DNA of 64,000 nt from contig NZ_CADEAR010000003.1 of assembly GCF_902825325.1 (NCBI RefSeq), forward strand, positions 310,001 through 374,000, given 5' to 3'. Of the stretch, positions 9,715 to 21,311 are shown in pieces (within the stretch, counting starts at the first letter, position 1; each line of letters starts with the position of its first letter). A model generated the notes under the pieces. It searched no databases. It was given only the letters and a program-made list of their open reading frames with translations, and was not told where the DNA came from. The translations under genes were made by a program, and so were the position numbers. This stretch comes from Brucella tritici. Lineage in GTDB: Bacteria; Pseudomonadota; Alphaproteobacteria; Rhizobiales; Rhizobiaceae.

Positions 9715-10155
9715 CTAGAAACTGATTTTACTCAGGCTTTCTGCCATGCCCAGCCCGAGCCGGTTTTGCGCACTCAAACGGTCGAGCCAGAACAGCCGCA
9801 ACAGAATCGGGGCGCTGCCATCGCATGGCGTCATTTCATAATGGTCCCAGGTTTCAGGCGTGGCCCGTCTCAATTGCAAATGAAAGCAGTGGCGGCGGTG
9901 AAGCTCGGTCTGTCCCCGTTCGGGATAATCATAATCGATAGTTTCGAGATGGATCATGCCGTCGTCGTAGAAAAGCCCTGTTTCTTCGGCGAATTCGCGA
10001 TAGGCGGCCGCGGGAATATCTTCTCCTGCATCGACCGTACCACCCGGCACCTGAAGCGGCGTTTCAGGAAAATCCGGTTCTTCAAAAACCAGAAGGCGGC
10101 CGTTCCAGGTTGCATAAATGAGCACTTTGTCGATGGGCTGGATTGTAATGGCCAT
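9715..10155 (-). CDS. Nudix hydrolase
   Basis: 146 residues. The Nudix box G-x5-E-x7-REUxEExGU is complete (GTVDAGEDIPAAAYREFAEE, about residues 40-60), giving a metal-binding pyrophosphohydrolase. The substrate (a nucleoside diphosphate derivative) cannot be predicted. I place the start at MAITIQPIDKV; a start 11 codons earlier is possible but neither has a good ribosome site. Its stop is about 20 bp from the cspA promoter. Confidence 0.88.
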   Translation of the reverse strand: MAITIQPIDKVLIYATWNGRLLVFEEPDFPETPLQVPGGTVDAGEDIPAAAYREFAEETGLFYDDGMIHLETIDYDYPERGQTELHRRHCFHLQLRRATPETWDHYEMTPCDGSAPILLRLFWLDRLSAQNRLGLGMAESLSKISF

Positions 10156-10360
10156 GGAATTTTCCGGTAGGGTTGGAGCGCAGGCCATGATTACAGCGGA
10201 CGGTTTTTTCCTAAACCCGCATATTGTTGTGGGCCATTATAGCTGGTTTGCCGGAAAAGCGTGCTGATCTCCTATCTTTGACTTCCGCATGACGTACATA
10301 ATGCGCATGTTGCAAACATATCTGCAAAATTGAGCGGGCGGATGGGCAGCGAGGCAGGAC

Positions 10361-12232
10361 ATGACGTCTGAACCAGATAAGGACAAGACGAAGCAGAGCG
10401 CGCCTAAAAAGGAGCGCCGTCGCAGAAAGCCCAGGCGCAGCGTTACCGAGCGCTTGCGCAAGAGTTCGGCGAAGTTGATCGGCGGTGCTCCGTCGCGTGA
10501 CGGGACCGATCTTTTCTCCCAGGTCTCGATGATGGTCGGGGCTTTTATGATCTCGCCGGTGCGCAATACGCTGATTGCGCTCGGAACCGGCATTTTCGTT
10601 CTTGTCGTGCTGATCGCCGTCGGGCAGGTCGCCATCAACCGCTGGAACGAACCTTTCTACGATGCGCTCTCCCGTCGGGATCTACAGGCTTTCTTTCACC
10701 AGCTGATGGTTTTTTTCGGGATCGCGGGCAGCCTGCTTGTGCTCAACGTATCGCAAACCTGGCTCAATCAGATGTTTGCGCTCAAGATGCGTGAGGGATT
10801 GGCGCGTGATCTGGTGGGCCAATGGCTCGTACCGGGCCGGGCATTTCGCCTCGCCAATGCGGGTGAAATTGGTATTAATCCTGATCAGCGCCTGCATGAA
10901 GATGCACGTCACCTCGCGGAAACCTCGTGCAATCTTGGCATAAATCTTCTTCAGTCGACCGTCATTCTGGTGAGTTTTGTCGGTGTTCTATGGTCGCTGT
11001 CGAGTGGCTTTGTGTTTCATGTCGCGGGCTACAGTTTTTCGATTCCGGGCTATATGGTCTGGGCGGTCATCATCTATGCGGCTTCCGCTTCGTGGCTGAC
11101 ATGGATCGTCGGGCGCAGTCTGGTTAATATCAATGCTAACCGCTATGCGCGAGAAGCGGATTTCCGCGCATCGCTGATGCGGGTCAACGAACATCTGGAT
11201 GCCGTCACCCTGTCGCGTGGCGAAGGGGATGAAAGACGCCGCCTTGATCTGGATATCGATGCAGTGTTGGGTGCGATTCGCAAGATCGTTTCCGCCACGA
11301 CGCGGCTTACATGGGTGACCGCCGGTTACGGCTGGCTGACAATCGTTGCGCCGATCCTCGTGGCGGCGCCGGTCTATTTCTCCGGTGGGCTGACCTTCGG
11401 TGGCCTGATGATGGCCGTCGGCGCGTTTACGCAGGTGCACAATTCGCTGCGCTGGTTTGTCGATAATTTCGGGGCGATTGCGGACTGGCGGGCGACGCTG
11501 CTGCGCGTCGCGAGCTTCCGTCAGGCGGTGCTGCGTATGGACGAACTCGGCCATCTGGACCGGCAGATTGATCTTGCGACGAATGATAATGACAGGCTGA
11601 CACTGGACGGCGTTTCCATCGCCGCTCCCGATCTGTGCCTGAAGCTTTCCCGCAAGGCCTTTTCGGTAAAGCCCGGCGAGCGGGTGCTAGTTACGGGTGG
11701 TACCGAGACGCAGAGAACGCTCTTGTTCCGCGCATTGGGCGGGCTTTGGCCGTGGGGCGAGGGGCGGATCGGTATGCCCGCCGGCGATGGTGTCGCCTTC
11801 ATGCCGCGCGCACCTTATTTTCCACCCGGCAACCTCAAGGGTGTGATTGTCTATCCGCTTGATATCAAGAAGTTTTCGGAAGAGGATCTGGAAAATGTGC
11901 TGCGGCGGGCCGGGCTTGAACGGCTTTCCACGAGCCTTGATCGCGTTGCGCGCTGGGATCGTGTTCTTACCGACGATGAGCGCCAATGTATCGCTTTCGC
12001 CCGCCTGATCCTGCAGAAGCCCGAGTGGATCGTCATCGATGGCGCGCTAGACGGCCTTGATGCCGAAGCCTACGACCGGATTCGCGACATGCTGAACAGT
12101 GAACTGAAAGACGCTGCCGTCATTCATCTCGGCAAGCCGCATCTGCACGACGGGCTTTTCACGCAGCAAGTCAATCTGGAAGACGATCCTTCCGGAAAAC
12201 CTCTGGAATTGCCGGCCTTGAAAACCGCATGA
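10361..12232 (+). CDS. SbmA/YddA-type ABC exporter with degenerate ATPase domain
   Basis: 623 residues: basic N-terminal tail, membrane domain of the SbmA/BacA/YddA type (about 60-400, including NRWNEPFYDALSRRD, ISPVRNTL and the NPDQRLHEDA loop), then a nucleotide-binding domain. In this domain the Walker A position reads TGGTETQRTLLF with no GKS/T, the signature reads LTDDERQ in place of LSGGE, Walker B reads WIVIDGALDGLD without the catalytic Glu, and the H-loop reads IHLGKPH. The frame is intact and the gene has its own terminator. Family members transport peptides or cobalamin-like solutes. Either it works without ATP hydrolysis, as SbmA and BacA do with no ATPase domain, or the domain is regulatory. 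Confidence 0.88.
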   Translation: MTSEPDKDKTKQSAPKKERRRRKPRRSVTERLRKSSAKLIGGAPSRDGTDLFSQVSMMVGAFMISPVRNTLIALGTGIFVLVVLIAVGQVAINRWNEPFYDALSRRDLQAFFHQLMVFFGIAGSLLVLNVSQTWLNQMFALKMREGLARDLVGQWLVPGRAFRLANAGEIGINPDQRLHEDARHLAETSCNLGINLLQSTVILVSFVGVLWSLSSGFVFHVAGYSFSIPGYMVWAVIIYAASASWLTWIVGRSLVNINANRYAREADFRASLMRVNEHLDAVTLSRGEGDERRRLDLDIDAVLGAIRKIVSATTRLTWVTAGYGWLTIVAPILVAAPVYFSGGLTFGGLMMAVGAFTQVHNSLRWFVDNFGAIADWRATLLRVASFRQAVLRMDELGHLDRQIDLATNDNDRLTLDGVSIAAPDLCLKLSRKAFSVKPGERVLVTGGTETQRTLLFRALGGLWPWGEGRIGMPAGDGVAFMPRAPYFPPGNLKGVIVYPLDIKKFSEEDLENVLRRAGLERLSTSLDRVARWDRVLTDDERQCIAFARLILQKPEWIVIDGALDGLDAEAYDRIRDMLNSELKDAAVIHLGKPHLHDGLFTQQVNLEDDPSGKPLELPALKTA

Positions 12233-12261
12233 AAAAGCCGCCGGTCACCCGGCGGCTTTTT
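12232..12261. terminator. bidirectional terminator between the ABC gene and carB
   Basis: AAAGCCGCC-ggtcaccc-GGCGGCTTT with A/T tracts on both sides, directly after the ABC exporter stop and 19 bp from the carB stop. Confidence 0.88.
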
Positions 12262-12279
12262 GCATCGATATCGACGTGA

Positions 12280-15765
<3,486 letters not shown>

Positions 15766-15791
15766 GGGCGCTCGTCCTATCTTCTTCTCGC

Positions 15792-15836
15792 GCATGATCT
15801 TGTCCGAAAACCGGTTCCCATTTTTCGGGATCATGC
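15792..15836. repeat. 45-bp palindromic repeat, copy 1
   Basis: GCATGATC...GATCATGC ends enclosing CCGAAAACCGGTTCCCA and TTTTCGG. Same length and core (AACCGGTTCC) as copies at 15848, 22647 and 60249. It lies 27 bp upstream of the carB start. Confidence 0.85.
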
Positions 15837-15847
15837 TCTTGTTTTAA

Positions 15848-15892
15848 GCATGTCTTGGTCTCGAAACCGCTTCCCACTTTCGAGAGACATGC
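15848..15892. repeat. 45-bp palindromic repeat, copy 2
   Basis: GCATGTCT...AGACATGC with core CGAAACCGCTTCCCAC, 12 bp from copy 1 and in the same orientation, together occupying most of the carB 5' region. The remaining 15893-16055 has no gene that I can support. Confidence 0.85.
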
Positions 15893-16055
15893 TGCTTAGC
15901 CTGCCAGAAAAGCCCGCACGGTTTTCCGGCGGGTTGGCAGCGTATGAATTCTGTGGGCTAAGCGGGCCTTATAGGCAATCATTTCGATAAGCGGAACCCC
16001 ACAAATCGTTTTATTTCAAAGAAAGTGCGGGCATTCACGATAATTCTTGCCCGCC

Positions 16056-16106
16056 TCACGCTTTCTCTAAGGATGTTATAACCCAACTGCAGCCTTCGCG
16101 GGCCGT
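16056..16106 (-). repeat. 51-bp degenerate duplicate of the LytTR gene end
   Basis: Directly after the acyltransferase stop codon, in the same frame, this stretch would encode TAREGCSWVITSLEKA-stop, which matches the last codons of the LytTR gene at 17290-17340 (SARERFGSVITSIEKA-stop). About 40 of 51 bases agree, with a 24-bp core (GCTTTCTCTA-w-GGATGTTATAACC on the plus strand) differing at one base. The two copies bracket the acyltransferase gene as direct repeats 1.23 kb apart. Confidence 0.7.
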
Positions 16107-17189
16107 TCAGGCTTCTGCCTGAGCGACCTTCAGAGACGGCTTTTTGCGCTTTGTGAGCATATGGCCGAGCCTGTTCGACGGTAGTTCGATCAGTCGGTAG
16201 GAAATCTTTGCTGCGATGATCGCGCCAATCACGATGGCAGCCATGCCGGCGATTTCAAGCGTGGGACCGAGGTTCAGCTTGCGCATCACCGCCCAGCCGA
16301 AACCGACCACGAACATATGGGTCAGGTAGAGCGAATAGGAAGTTGCACCAAGATCGACAAAGAAATTGTCTCGCAGGTCGCCGAGCCAACGTTCGATGCC
16401 CAATGCACCGACAACCAGCAATACAGCCGCGCTGCACATGATCAGATAGGTGGAGAAGTTGTTGAACGCGACCAGTGGGGTGGAAAAGGTGCCGTAGAGC
16501 GCTGCTATGGCGAGGATGCCGATTCCGGCCAGTACGACCGGGGGCATTCTTTCCCACAGGCGATGCTTTTCCGCTTCGGCCAGCCACATGCCGCACATGA
16601 AAGTCAGCAGGTTCTTGTGTAGATAGAACGCTGCGATGCTCGCCGATGGTTCGACGAAGAAGCTTCCGATGACACATGCGCCGAATATGCCTGTCAGCAA
16701 GATCGTACGCTGCAAGGCATTTTTGCACCACCAGAACAAGGCGAACACGAGATAGAAAAACAATTCGTAGTTCAGCGACCAGCCGAGTTTGAAGAGCGGG
16801 CGCCAATCGCTTGGGTCGCCCGGTGTGGCGGCGGGTATGAAAAACAGCGATTTGATGAAATAGGCTACATCCGGAACCGTCGTCTTGAATAGTGAAGGCA
16901 GATAGAGCGCGCAGAAGAAAACCGTGATCGTGCAGAGCCAGTAAAGCGGCACGATGCGGAAAACGCGGCGTAGCAGAAAGTCACCGGGCCTGAACGGACC
17001 GTCGGCATTGACATAAGCAATGATGAAACCGCTGATGACGAAGAACAGTTGAACGCCGAAAACGCCCAGCATCGTTATGGCATTGTTCGTTTCTGCGCGC
17101 GGATGCTCAATCGTATGAGCGATCAGGACGGCCGTTGCCGCAAGACCGCGCAAAATCTGGATCGAATAAAGCTGCTTTCGGTTTTGCAT
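16107..17189 (-). CDS. acyltransferase 3 family O-acyltransferase
   Basis: 360 residues, about ten membrane spans. Family marks: ILRGLAATAVLIAH with the conserved Arg and His, GVQLFFVISGFII, and SLNYELFFY. These integral enzymes O-acetylate cell-surface polysaccharides, peptidoglycan or glycolipids, using acetyl-CoA from the cytoplasm; ExoZ and OafA-type proteins are relatives. The target is not evident. Starts 100 bp downstream of the LytTR stop on the same strand, and is flanked by direct repeats of that gene end. Confidence 0.9.
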   Translation of the reverse strand: MQNRKQLYSIQILRGLAATAVLIAHTIEHPRAETNNAITMLGVFGVQLFFVISGFIIAYVNADGPFRPGDFLLRRVFRIVPLYWLCTITVFFCALYLPSLFKTTVPDVAYFIKSLFFIPAATPGDPSDWRPLFKLGWSLNYELFFYLVFALFWWCKNALQRTILLTGIFGACVIGSFFVEPSASIAAFYLHKNLLTFMCGMWLAEAEKHRLWERMPPVVLAGIGILAIAALYGTFSTPLVAFNNFSTYLIMCSAAVLLVVGALGIERWLGDLRDNFFVDLGATSYSLYLTHMFVVGFGWAVMRKLNLGPTLEIAGMAAIVIGAIIAAKISYRLIELPSNRLGHMLTKRKKPSLKVAQAEA

Positions 17190-17289
17190 CGCCTATGCCC
17201 CCATTGACGGTACACGCTGTAACGAATGCCGAGCATTTCCGCAATTGCTAGCGTATAGATTGTGAGGCACAGGTAGTTGCCGAAAGCAC

Positions 17290-18105
17290 TTATGCTTTCT
17301 CTATGGATGTTATAACCGAACCAAAGCGCTCACGGGCCGATTTCTGGCTTGCGCGGCTGACTGGCAGCAGGTCGCCGTCATTTGTCAGTAGGCTGAAACC
17401 GCCATTGGCTTTGCGCAATCCCGCGACATGCCGGTCGGCAATCCAGTGCGAGCGATGTATCTGAAGTCCGCTCGTCGCGCCAACCTCTTTCACAGCATCG
17501 GAAAAGCGCAGAAGAACGAGTTCCTGCCCCCGACTGGTGACCACCCGTGTGTAGTGATCTTCTGCGGTGAGACGCAGGATCGCACCCCGATTATCCGGTT
17601 TCAGCCGGGCCAGCAATGGAGGTGACGACTCAGAAATATTTCTCGGCACGGCTTCCAGATCATGACGCAGCGTCATATAGGCCAGAATGCAGAACAGGGC
17701 ACTGAGTGGCAGCGCAATGACGGCATTGGCAAGGATGGCTGCAGTCGTCGGCGCTCTGCCGGAAAATCCCCAGTCGATGAATGCAACCCAAAGCCCGATC
17801 GGCAGGGCGGCCACAACTGCTCCGGTCATCATGCGGGCAAAGGCGTGTCTTGCGACAGGTTCAAGGAAAGCATCAGCCAGGACGGAAAAGATAATTGCCG
17901 TAGCCCATCCGGCAAACTGGACCGAGAGCCAGTAAAAGAAGCGAACCGCCACCGGCATGGACAGGTCCGTTCCGAAGGGGCCGGTAATAGTGAAGATCAG
18001 GACGACGATGATGAAGGTGCCCCAGAGGCGTGGCGCACGAAGAATGGTCGACAATTCACGAAGCGCGAATTGCAACAGGCCGCCGTTCACGAAGTTTTCC
18101 TGCAT
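17290..18105 (-). CDS. LytTR-type membrane-bound transcriptional regulator
   Basis: 271 residues: four hydrophobic segments in the N-terminal 150 residues (LWGTFIIVVLIFTITGP first), then a C-terminal LytTR DNA-binding domain (about 170-265) with ILRLTAEDHYTRVVTSRGQ and LQIHRSHWIADRHV. No phospho-receiver is present, so activity would be controlled through the membrane part. The ATG start at MQENFVN lacks a strong ribosome site; a TTG 57 nt upstream is the alternative. Divergent from a DUF2306 membrane protein with about 70 bp between, which it may regulate together with the acyltransferase downstream. Confidence 0.85.
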   Translation of the reverse strand: MQENFVNGGLLQFALRELSTILRAPRLWGTFIIVVLIFTITGPFGTDLSMPVAVRFFYWLSVQFAGWATAIIFSVLADAFLEPVARHAFARMMTGAVVAALPIGLWVAFIDWGFSGRAPTTAAILANAVIALPLSALFCILAYMTLRHDLEAVPRNISESSPPLLARLKPDNRGAILRLTAEDHYTRVVTSRGQELVLLRFSDAVKEVGATSGLQIHRSHWIADRHVAGLRKANGGFSLLTNDGDLLPVSRASQKSARERFGSVITSIEKA

Positions 18106-18175
18106 TTGACGCCGTTTCGATTGAGACGAGCGCAGTCTTGTTGAAAGCGAAAGGAAATTCAACAGGAGCCCTGCG

Positions 18176-18694
18176 ATGAACTTCGAACCACTTCTTCATG
18201 CGCCGCTCGCCATTCAAATTCACGTTGCGGCTGTCTTGCCGGCTGCAATCATCGGCCTTGTCATCTTCATGCGTCGCAAAGGCACCAGATCGCACAAAGT
18301 GCTCGGACGGCTTTGGGTGATGCTGATGATCGTGACCGCAATCTCCAGCTTCTTCATTCATCAGATCAATCTCGTCGCCGGGTTCAGTCCCATACATGTC
18401 CTTTCGATACTGGTGCTGTTGGGGTGCGCGCGCGCTGTCGCGGCGGCCCGGAGGGGGCAGATCGAGATGCATCGTCGAATCATCAAAAGCGTCTATCTGG
18501 GCGGTATTCTCGGGGCAGGTTTCTTCGCCTTTATGCCCGGGCGCATCATGAATGAAGTCGCCTTTCCCCATGGCTTGAGGTCACCATTTCTCGTGGCATG
18601 TCTTCTGATGGCGCTTGTTGCAGTAGCTTTTGCCCGTCGAAGCAGAAGAGGCTTTCCTGTGTCCAAACTATTGCGAAAGAGTCTTCGTTTGTGA
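18176..18694 (+). CDS. DUF2306 membrane protein
   Basis: 172 residues with four predicted spans. The pattern IQIHVAAVLPAAIIGL, KGTRSHKVLGRLWV and HRRIIKSVYLGG is that of DUF2306, a family whose conserved histidines suggest cofactor or metal binding in the membrane; the function is unknown. AGGAG stands 8 nt before the ATG. Its upstream region is shared with the divergent LytTR regulator. Confidence 0.85.
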   Translation: MNFEPLLHAPLAIQIHVAAVLPAAIIGLVIFMRRKGTRSHKVLGRLWVMLMIVTAISSFFIHQINLVAGFSPIHVLSILVLLGCARAVAAARRGQIEMHRRIIKSVYLGGILGAGFFAFMPGRIMNEVAFPHGLRSPFLVACLLMALVAVAFARRSRRGFPVSKLLRKSLRL

Positions 18695-18805
18695 TTGACG
18701 CTGCCATTTACTTTTTATGTTGCCGTGCCAACTCTTTATGCGACAATCGCAGGTATAGTTTGGTGCTGCTTCGTTGAGGGCGGCACGGTGCAGGGGAGTT
18801 GGTCA

Positions 18806-19738
18806 ATGCGCTGGCAAGGCCGTAGGCAAAGTGACAATGTGGAAGATCAGCGCGGAGCGCAGGACGGTGGCATAGGCGGTGGCTTCGGTCGCGGTGGTGG
18901 CCTTGGCGGGCCCGGTTTTCGAATCGTTCGCGGCGGCGGCATTTCCGGCATTCTCATTCTGGTGGTGATGTTCTTCGTGCTGCGTGCGGTTGGTATCGAT
19001 CCGCTGCCGATCCTGTTCGGGGATGGCAGCATGGGGCCGAGCGTAACCCAGCAGGCCGGACAATCCGGACGGACCGCTGCCGAGGGTGGCGCTGTTGCCA
19101 ATGACGAGACAACGCAGTTCGCCCGTACGGTTCTGGCTGAGACGGAAGACGTCTGGAGCGGCATTTTCAAGTCGCGTGGCCAGACCTATACACCGCCGAC
19201 GATGGTGCTGTTTTCCGGGCAGGTTCGTTCGGCCTGCGGTTTTGCTTCCGCTGCGTCCGGGCCGTTTTATTGCCCCGGCGATCGCAAGCTCTACATCGAT
19301 CTGAGTTTCTATAAGGAACTGGCAAACCGTTTCGGCGCTTCCGGCGATTTCGCCCAAGCCTATGTCCTGGCGCATGAAGTCGGACACCATGTCCAGAATC
19401 TTCTGGGCATTCTGCCGAAATTCAACCAGATGCGTCAGCAGATGAGCGAAGCTCAGGCCAACCAGATGTCGGTTCGCGTCGAACTTCAGGCCGATTGCTT
19501 TGCCGGTGTGTGGGGTTACTACACGGAGCAGAAGGGTATTCTGGAAGCAGGCGATCTTGAAGAGGCCTTGAACGCGGCGCACCAGATTGGTGATGACACG
19601 CTGCAGCGCCGGAGTCAGGGTTATGTCGTGCCGGAAAGCTTCAACCACGGCACCTCCGCCCAGCGCGCCAAGTGGTTCCAGCGCGGTTTCGATAGCGGCA
19701 AGCTGGAATCATGCGATACGTTTAGCGGCGACGTTTAA
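18806..19738 (+). CDS. neutral zinc metallopeptidase (YpfJ family)
   Basis: 310 residues: a glycine/arginine-rich N-terminal stretch, one membrane span (GISGILILVVMFFVLRAVG), then a periplasmic or extracytoplasmic zincin domain with LAHEVGHHVQNL as the HExxH metal site and a downstream ELQADCFAG motif. It matches the putative neutral zinc metallopeptidase family (PF04228) in length and order. ATG chosen because GGGGAG lies 7 nt upstream. Substrate unknown. The unused 18695-18805 gap holds only its promoter. Confidence 0.9.
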   Translation: MRWQGRRQSDNVEDQRGAQDGGIGGGFGRGGGLGGPGFRIVRGGGISGILILVVMFFVLRAVGIDPLPILFGDGSMGPSVTQQAGQSGRTAAEGGAVANDETTQFARTVLAETEDVWSGIFKSRGQTYTPPTMVLFSGQVRSACGFASAASGPFYCPGDRKLYIDLSFYKELANRFGASGDFAQAYVLAHEVGHHVQNLLGILPKFNQMRQQMSEAQANQMSVRVELQADCFAGVWGYYTEQKGILEAGDLEEALNAAHQIGDDTLQRRSQGYVVPESFNHGTSAQRAKWFQRGFDSGKLESCDTFSGDV

Positions 19739-19756
19739 AATCGTTCTGCTACTGTA

Positions 19757-19784
19757 GAAAAAGGCGGTTTCGACCGCCTTTTTC
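19757..19784 (+). terminator. terminator of the metallopeptidase gene
   Basis: AAAAAGGCGGT-ttcg-ACCGCCTTTTT, 19 bp after the stop. Confidence 0.9.
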
Positions 19785-20003
19785 TTTATGCAGGAAAAAC
19801 ACCCATTCTTTTTGTCGAAAGCCTGCAATATTCGTCTTGTCGCGAAATAATTTTCCAGATAAATGCTTCCGCACCGGCGCGGCCTTTTTCCGATTTACAA
19901 GCGTGACGCTCAGTTTTGAGCGGCGATGGCGCGCGAGTTCTCCAATCAACACGATTTATGAATGTTCCACTCGGTCTGTCGTGGAGCATATTTCAGGTGT
20001 CCC

Positions 20004-21242
20004 ATGCATGATCCCCAGTTTGTACGGCGGGGCTTGTTACTCGTCTTTATGACACTGTTCCTCGACATTATCGGCATTGCGATCATCATGCCGGTTCTGC
20101 CGACTTTTCTCGAAGAGCTGACCGGCGCGGATATCAGCACCGCGGCCGTCGATGGTGGCTGGCTTTTGCTGGTCTATGCCGGGATGCAGTTCCTCTTCGC
20201 CCCGATGATCGGCAATCTGAGCGACCGTTTCGGGCGCCGCCCGGTGCTGCTCGCCTCGATCTTCACCTTCGCGCTCGACAATCTGATCTGCGCGCTCGCA
20301 GTCTCCTACTGGATGCTGTTTGTCGGCCGTGTGCTGGCAGGTATCAGCGGAGCGAGCTTTGCAACGGCATCAGCCTATATCGCCGATGTCAGCGATGACA
20401 GCAATCGTGCGCGCAATTTCGGCCTGATCGGCATTGCCTTCGGTGTCGGCTTTGCACTCGGCCCTGTTCTGGGCGGCTTGCTGGGTGAATTCGGTCCGCG
20501 CGTTCCGTTCTATGGAGCGGCGTTCCTGTCTTTCATCAACTTCATCCTCGCCTATTTCCTGCTGCCGGAGACGTTGAAGCGCGAAAACCGACGCACGTTC
20601 CAGATTGCCCGGGCCAATCCGCTTGGCGCGCTCAAGCAGATGCGAAACTATCCCGGCATCGGCTGGGTGGTTCTGGTCTTCTTCCTGTTCTGGTTGGCCC
20701 ACGCCGTCTATCCGTCCGTCTGGTCCTTCGTCGGTGCTTATCGCTATAACTGGAGCGAAGCCCAGATCGGTCTGTCGCTCGGGCTCTTCGGTATCGGGGC
20801 CGCGTTCGTGATGGCGCTGGTTCTGCCACGGGTTCTGCCAGTGCTCGGCGAGCGGCGCACGGCGATCACTGGTGTGCTGTTCTCCTGTCTGGGCATGATC
20901 GGCTACGCCATCGCATGGGAAGGCTGGATGGTTTATGCAGTCATCTTTCTGACGGCGCTGGAAGGTCTGGCCGATCCGCCGCTGCGCAGTATTGCGGCGG
21001 GCAAGGTTCCTCCGTCGGCGCAAGGCGAGTTGCAGGGCGCGCTGACGAGTGTGTCGAGCATTACGACCATCATCGGCCCGCTTATCTTTACGCAGCTTTT
21101 CGCCGTGTTCACCGGTATGAATGCGCCGTTCGTCTTTGCGGGCATGCCCTATGCCGTTGGTGCGGGGCTGGTCTTTCTGGCGCTGGTCATCGTGGTGGCG
21201 CGGGTGCGCCCGACGCCATCGGCGAAGCTGTCAGAGGTTTGA
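20004..21242 (+). CDS. MFS efflux transporter, TetA-like
   Basis: 412 residues, twelve predicted spans. The drug:H+ antiporter (12-TMS) marks are present: motif A between helices 2 and 3 (GNLSDRFGRRPVLL), and motif C-like glycine-rich helix 5 (GIAFGVGFALGPVLGGLLG). The opening FLDIIGIAIIMPVLP is the TetA/TetG/class-A-like signature. It probably exports a drug or metabolite; tetracycline itself is not assured. Start at MHDPQF with AGGTG nearby. Confidence 0.88.
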   Translation: MHDPQFVRRGLLLVFMTLFLDIIGIAIIMPVLPTFLEELTGADISTAAVDGGWLLLVYAGMQFLFAPMIGNLSDRFGRRPVLLASIFTFALDNLICALAVSYWMLFVGRVLAGISGASFATASAYIADVSDDSNRARNFGLIGIAFGVGFALGPVLGGLLGEFGPRVPFYGAAFLSFINFILAYFLLPETLKRENRRTFQIARANPLGALKQMRNYPGIGWVVLVFFLFWLAHAVYPSVWSFVGAYRYNWSEAQIGLSLGLFGIGAAFVMALVLPRVLPVLGERRTAITGVLFSCLGMIGYAIAWEGWMVYAVIFLTALEGLADPPLRSIAAGKVPPSAQGELQGALTSVSSITTIIGPLIFTQLFAVFTGMNAPFVFAGMPYAVGAGLVFLALVIVVARVRPTPSAKLSEV

Positions 21243-21257
21243 TCGATACGGAAAACG

Positions 21258-21287
21258 AAAAGGCCGGAGTTTTTTCTCCGACCTTTT
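21258..21287. terminator. terminator between the MFS gene and carA
   Basis: AAAAGG-c-CGGAG / CTCCG-a-CCTTTT hairpin with a six-T loop between two convergent genes; usable in both directions. Confidence 0.75.
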
Positions 21288-21311
21288 ACTTTGATAACTC
21301 ATGCGGCGGGT

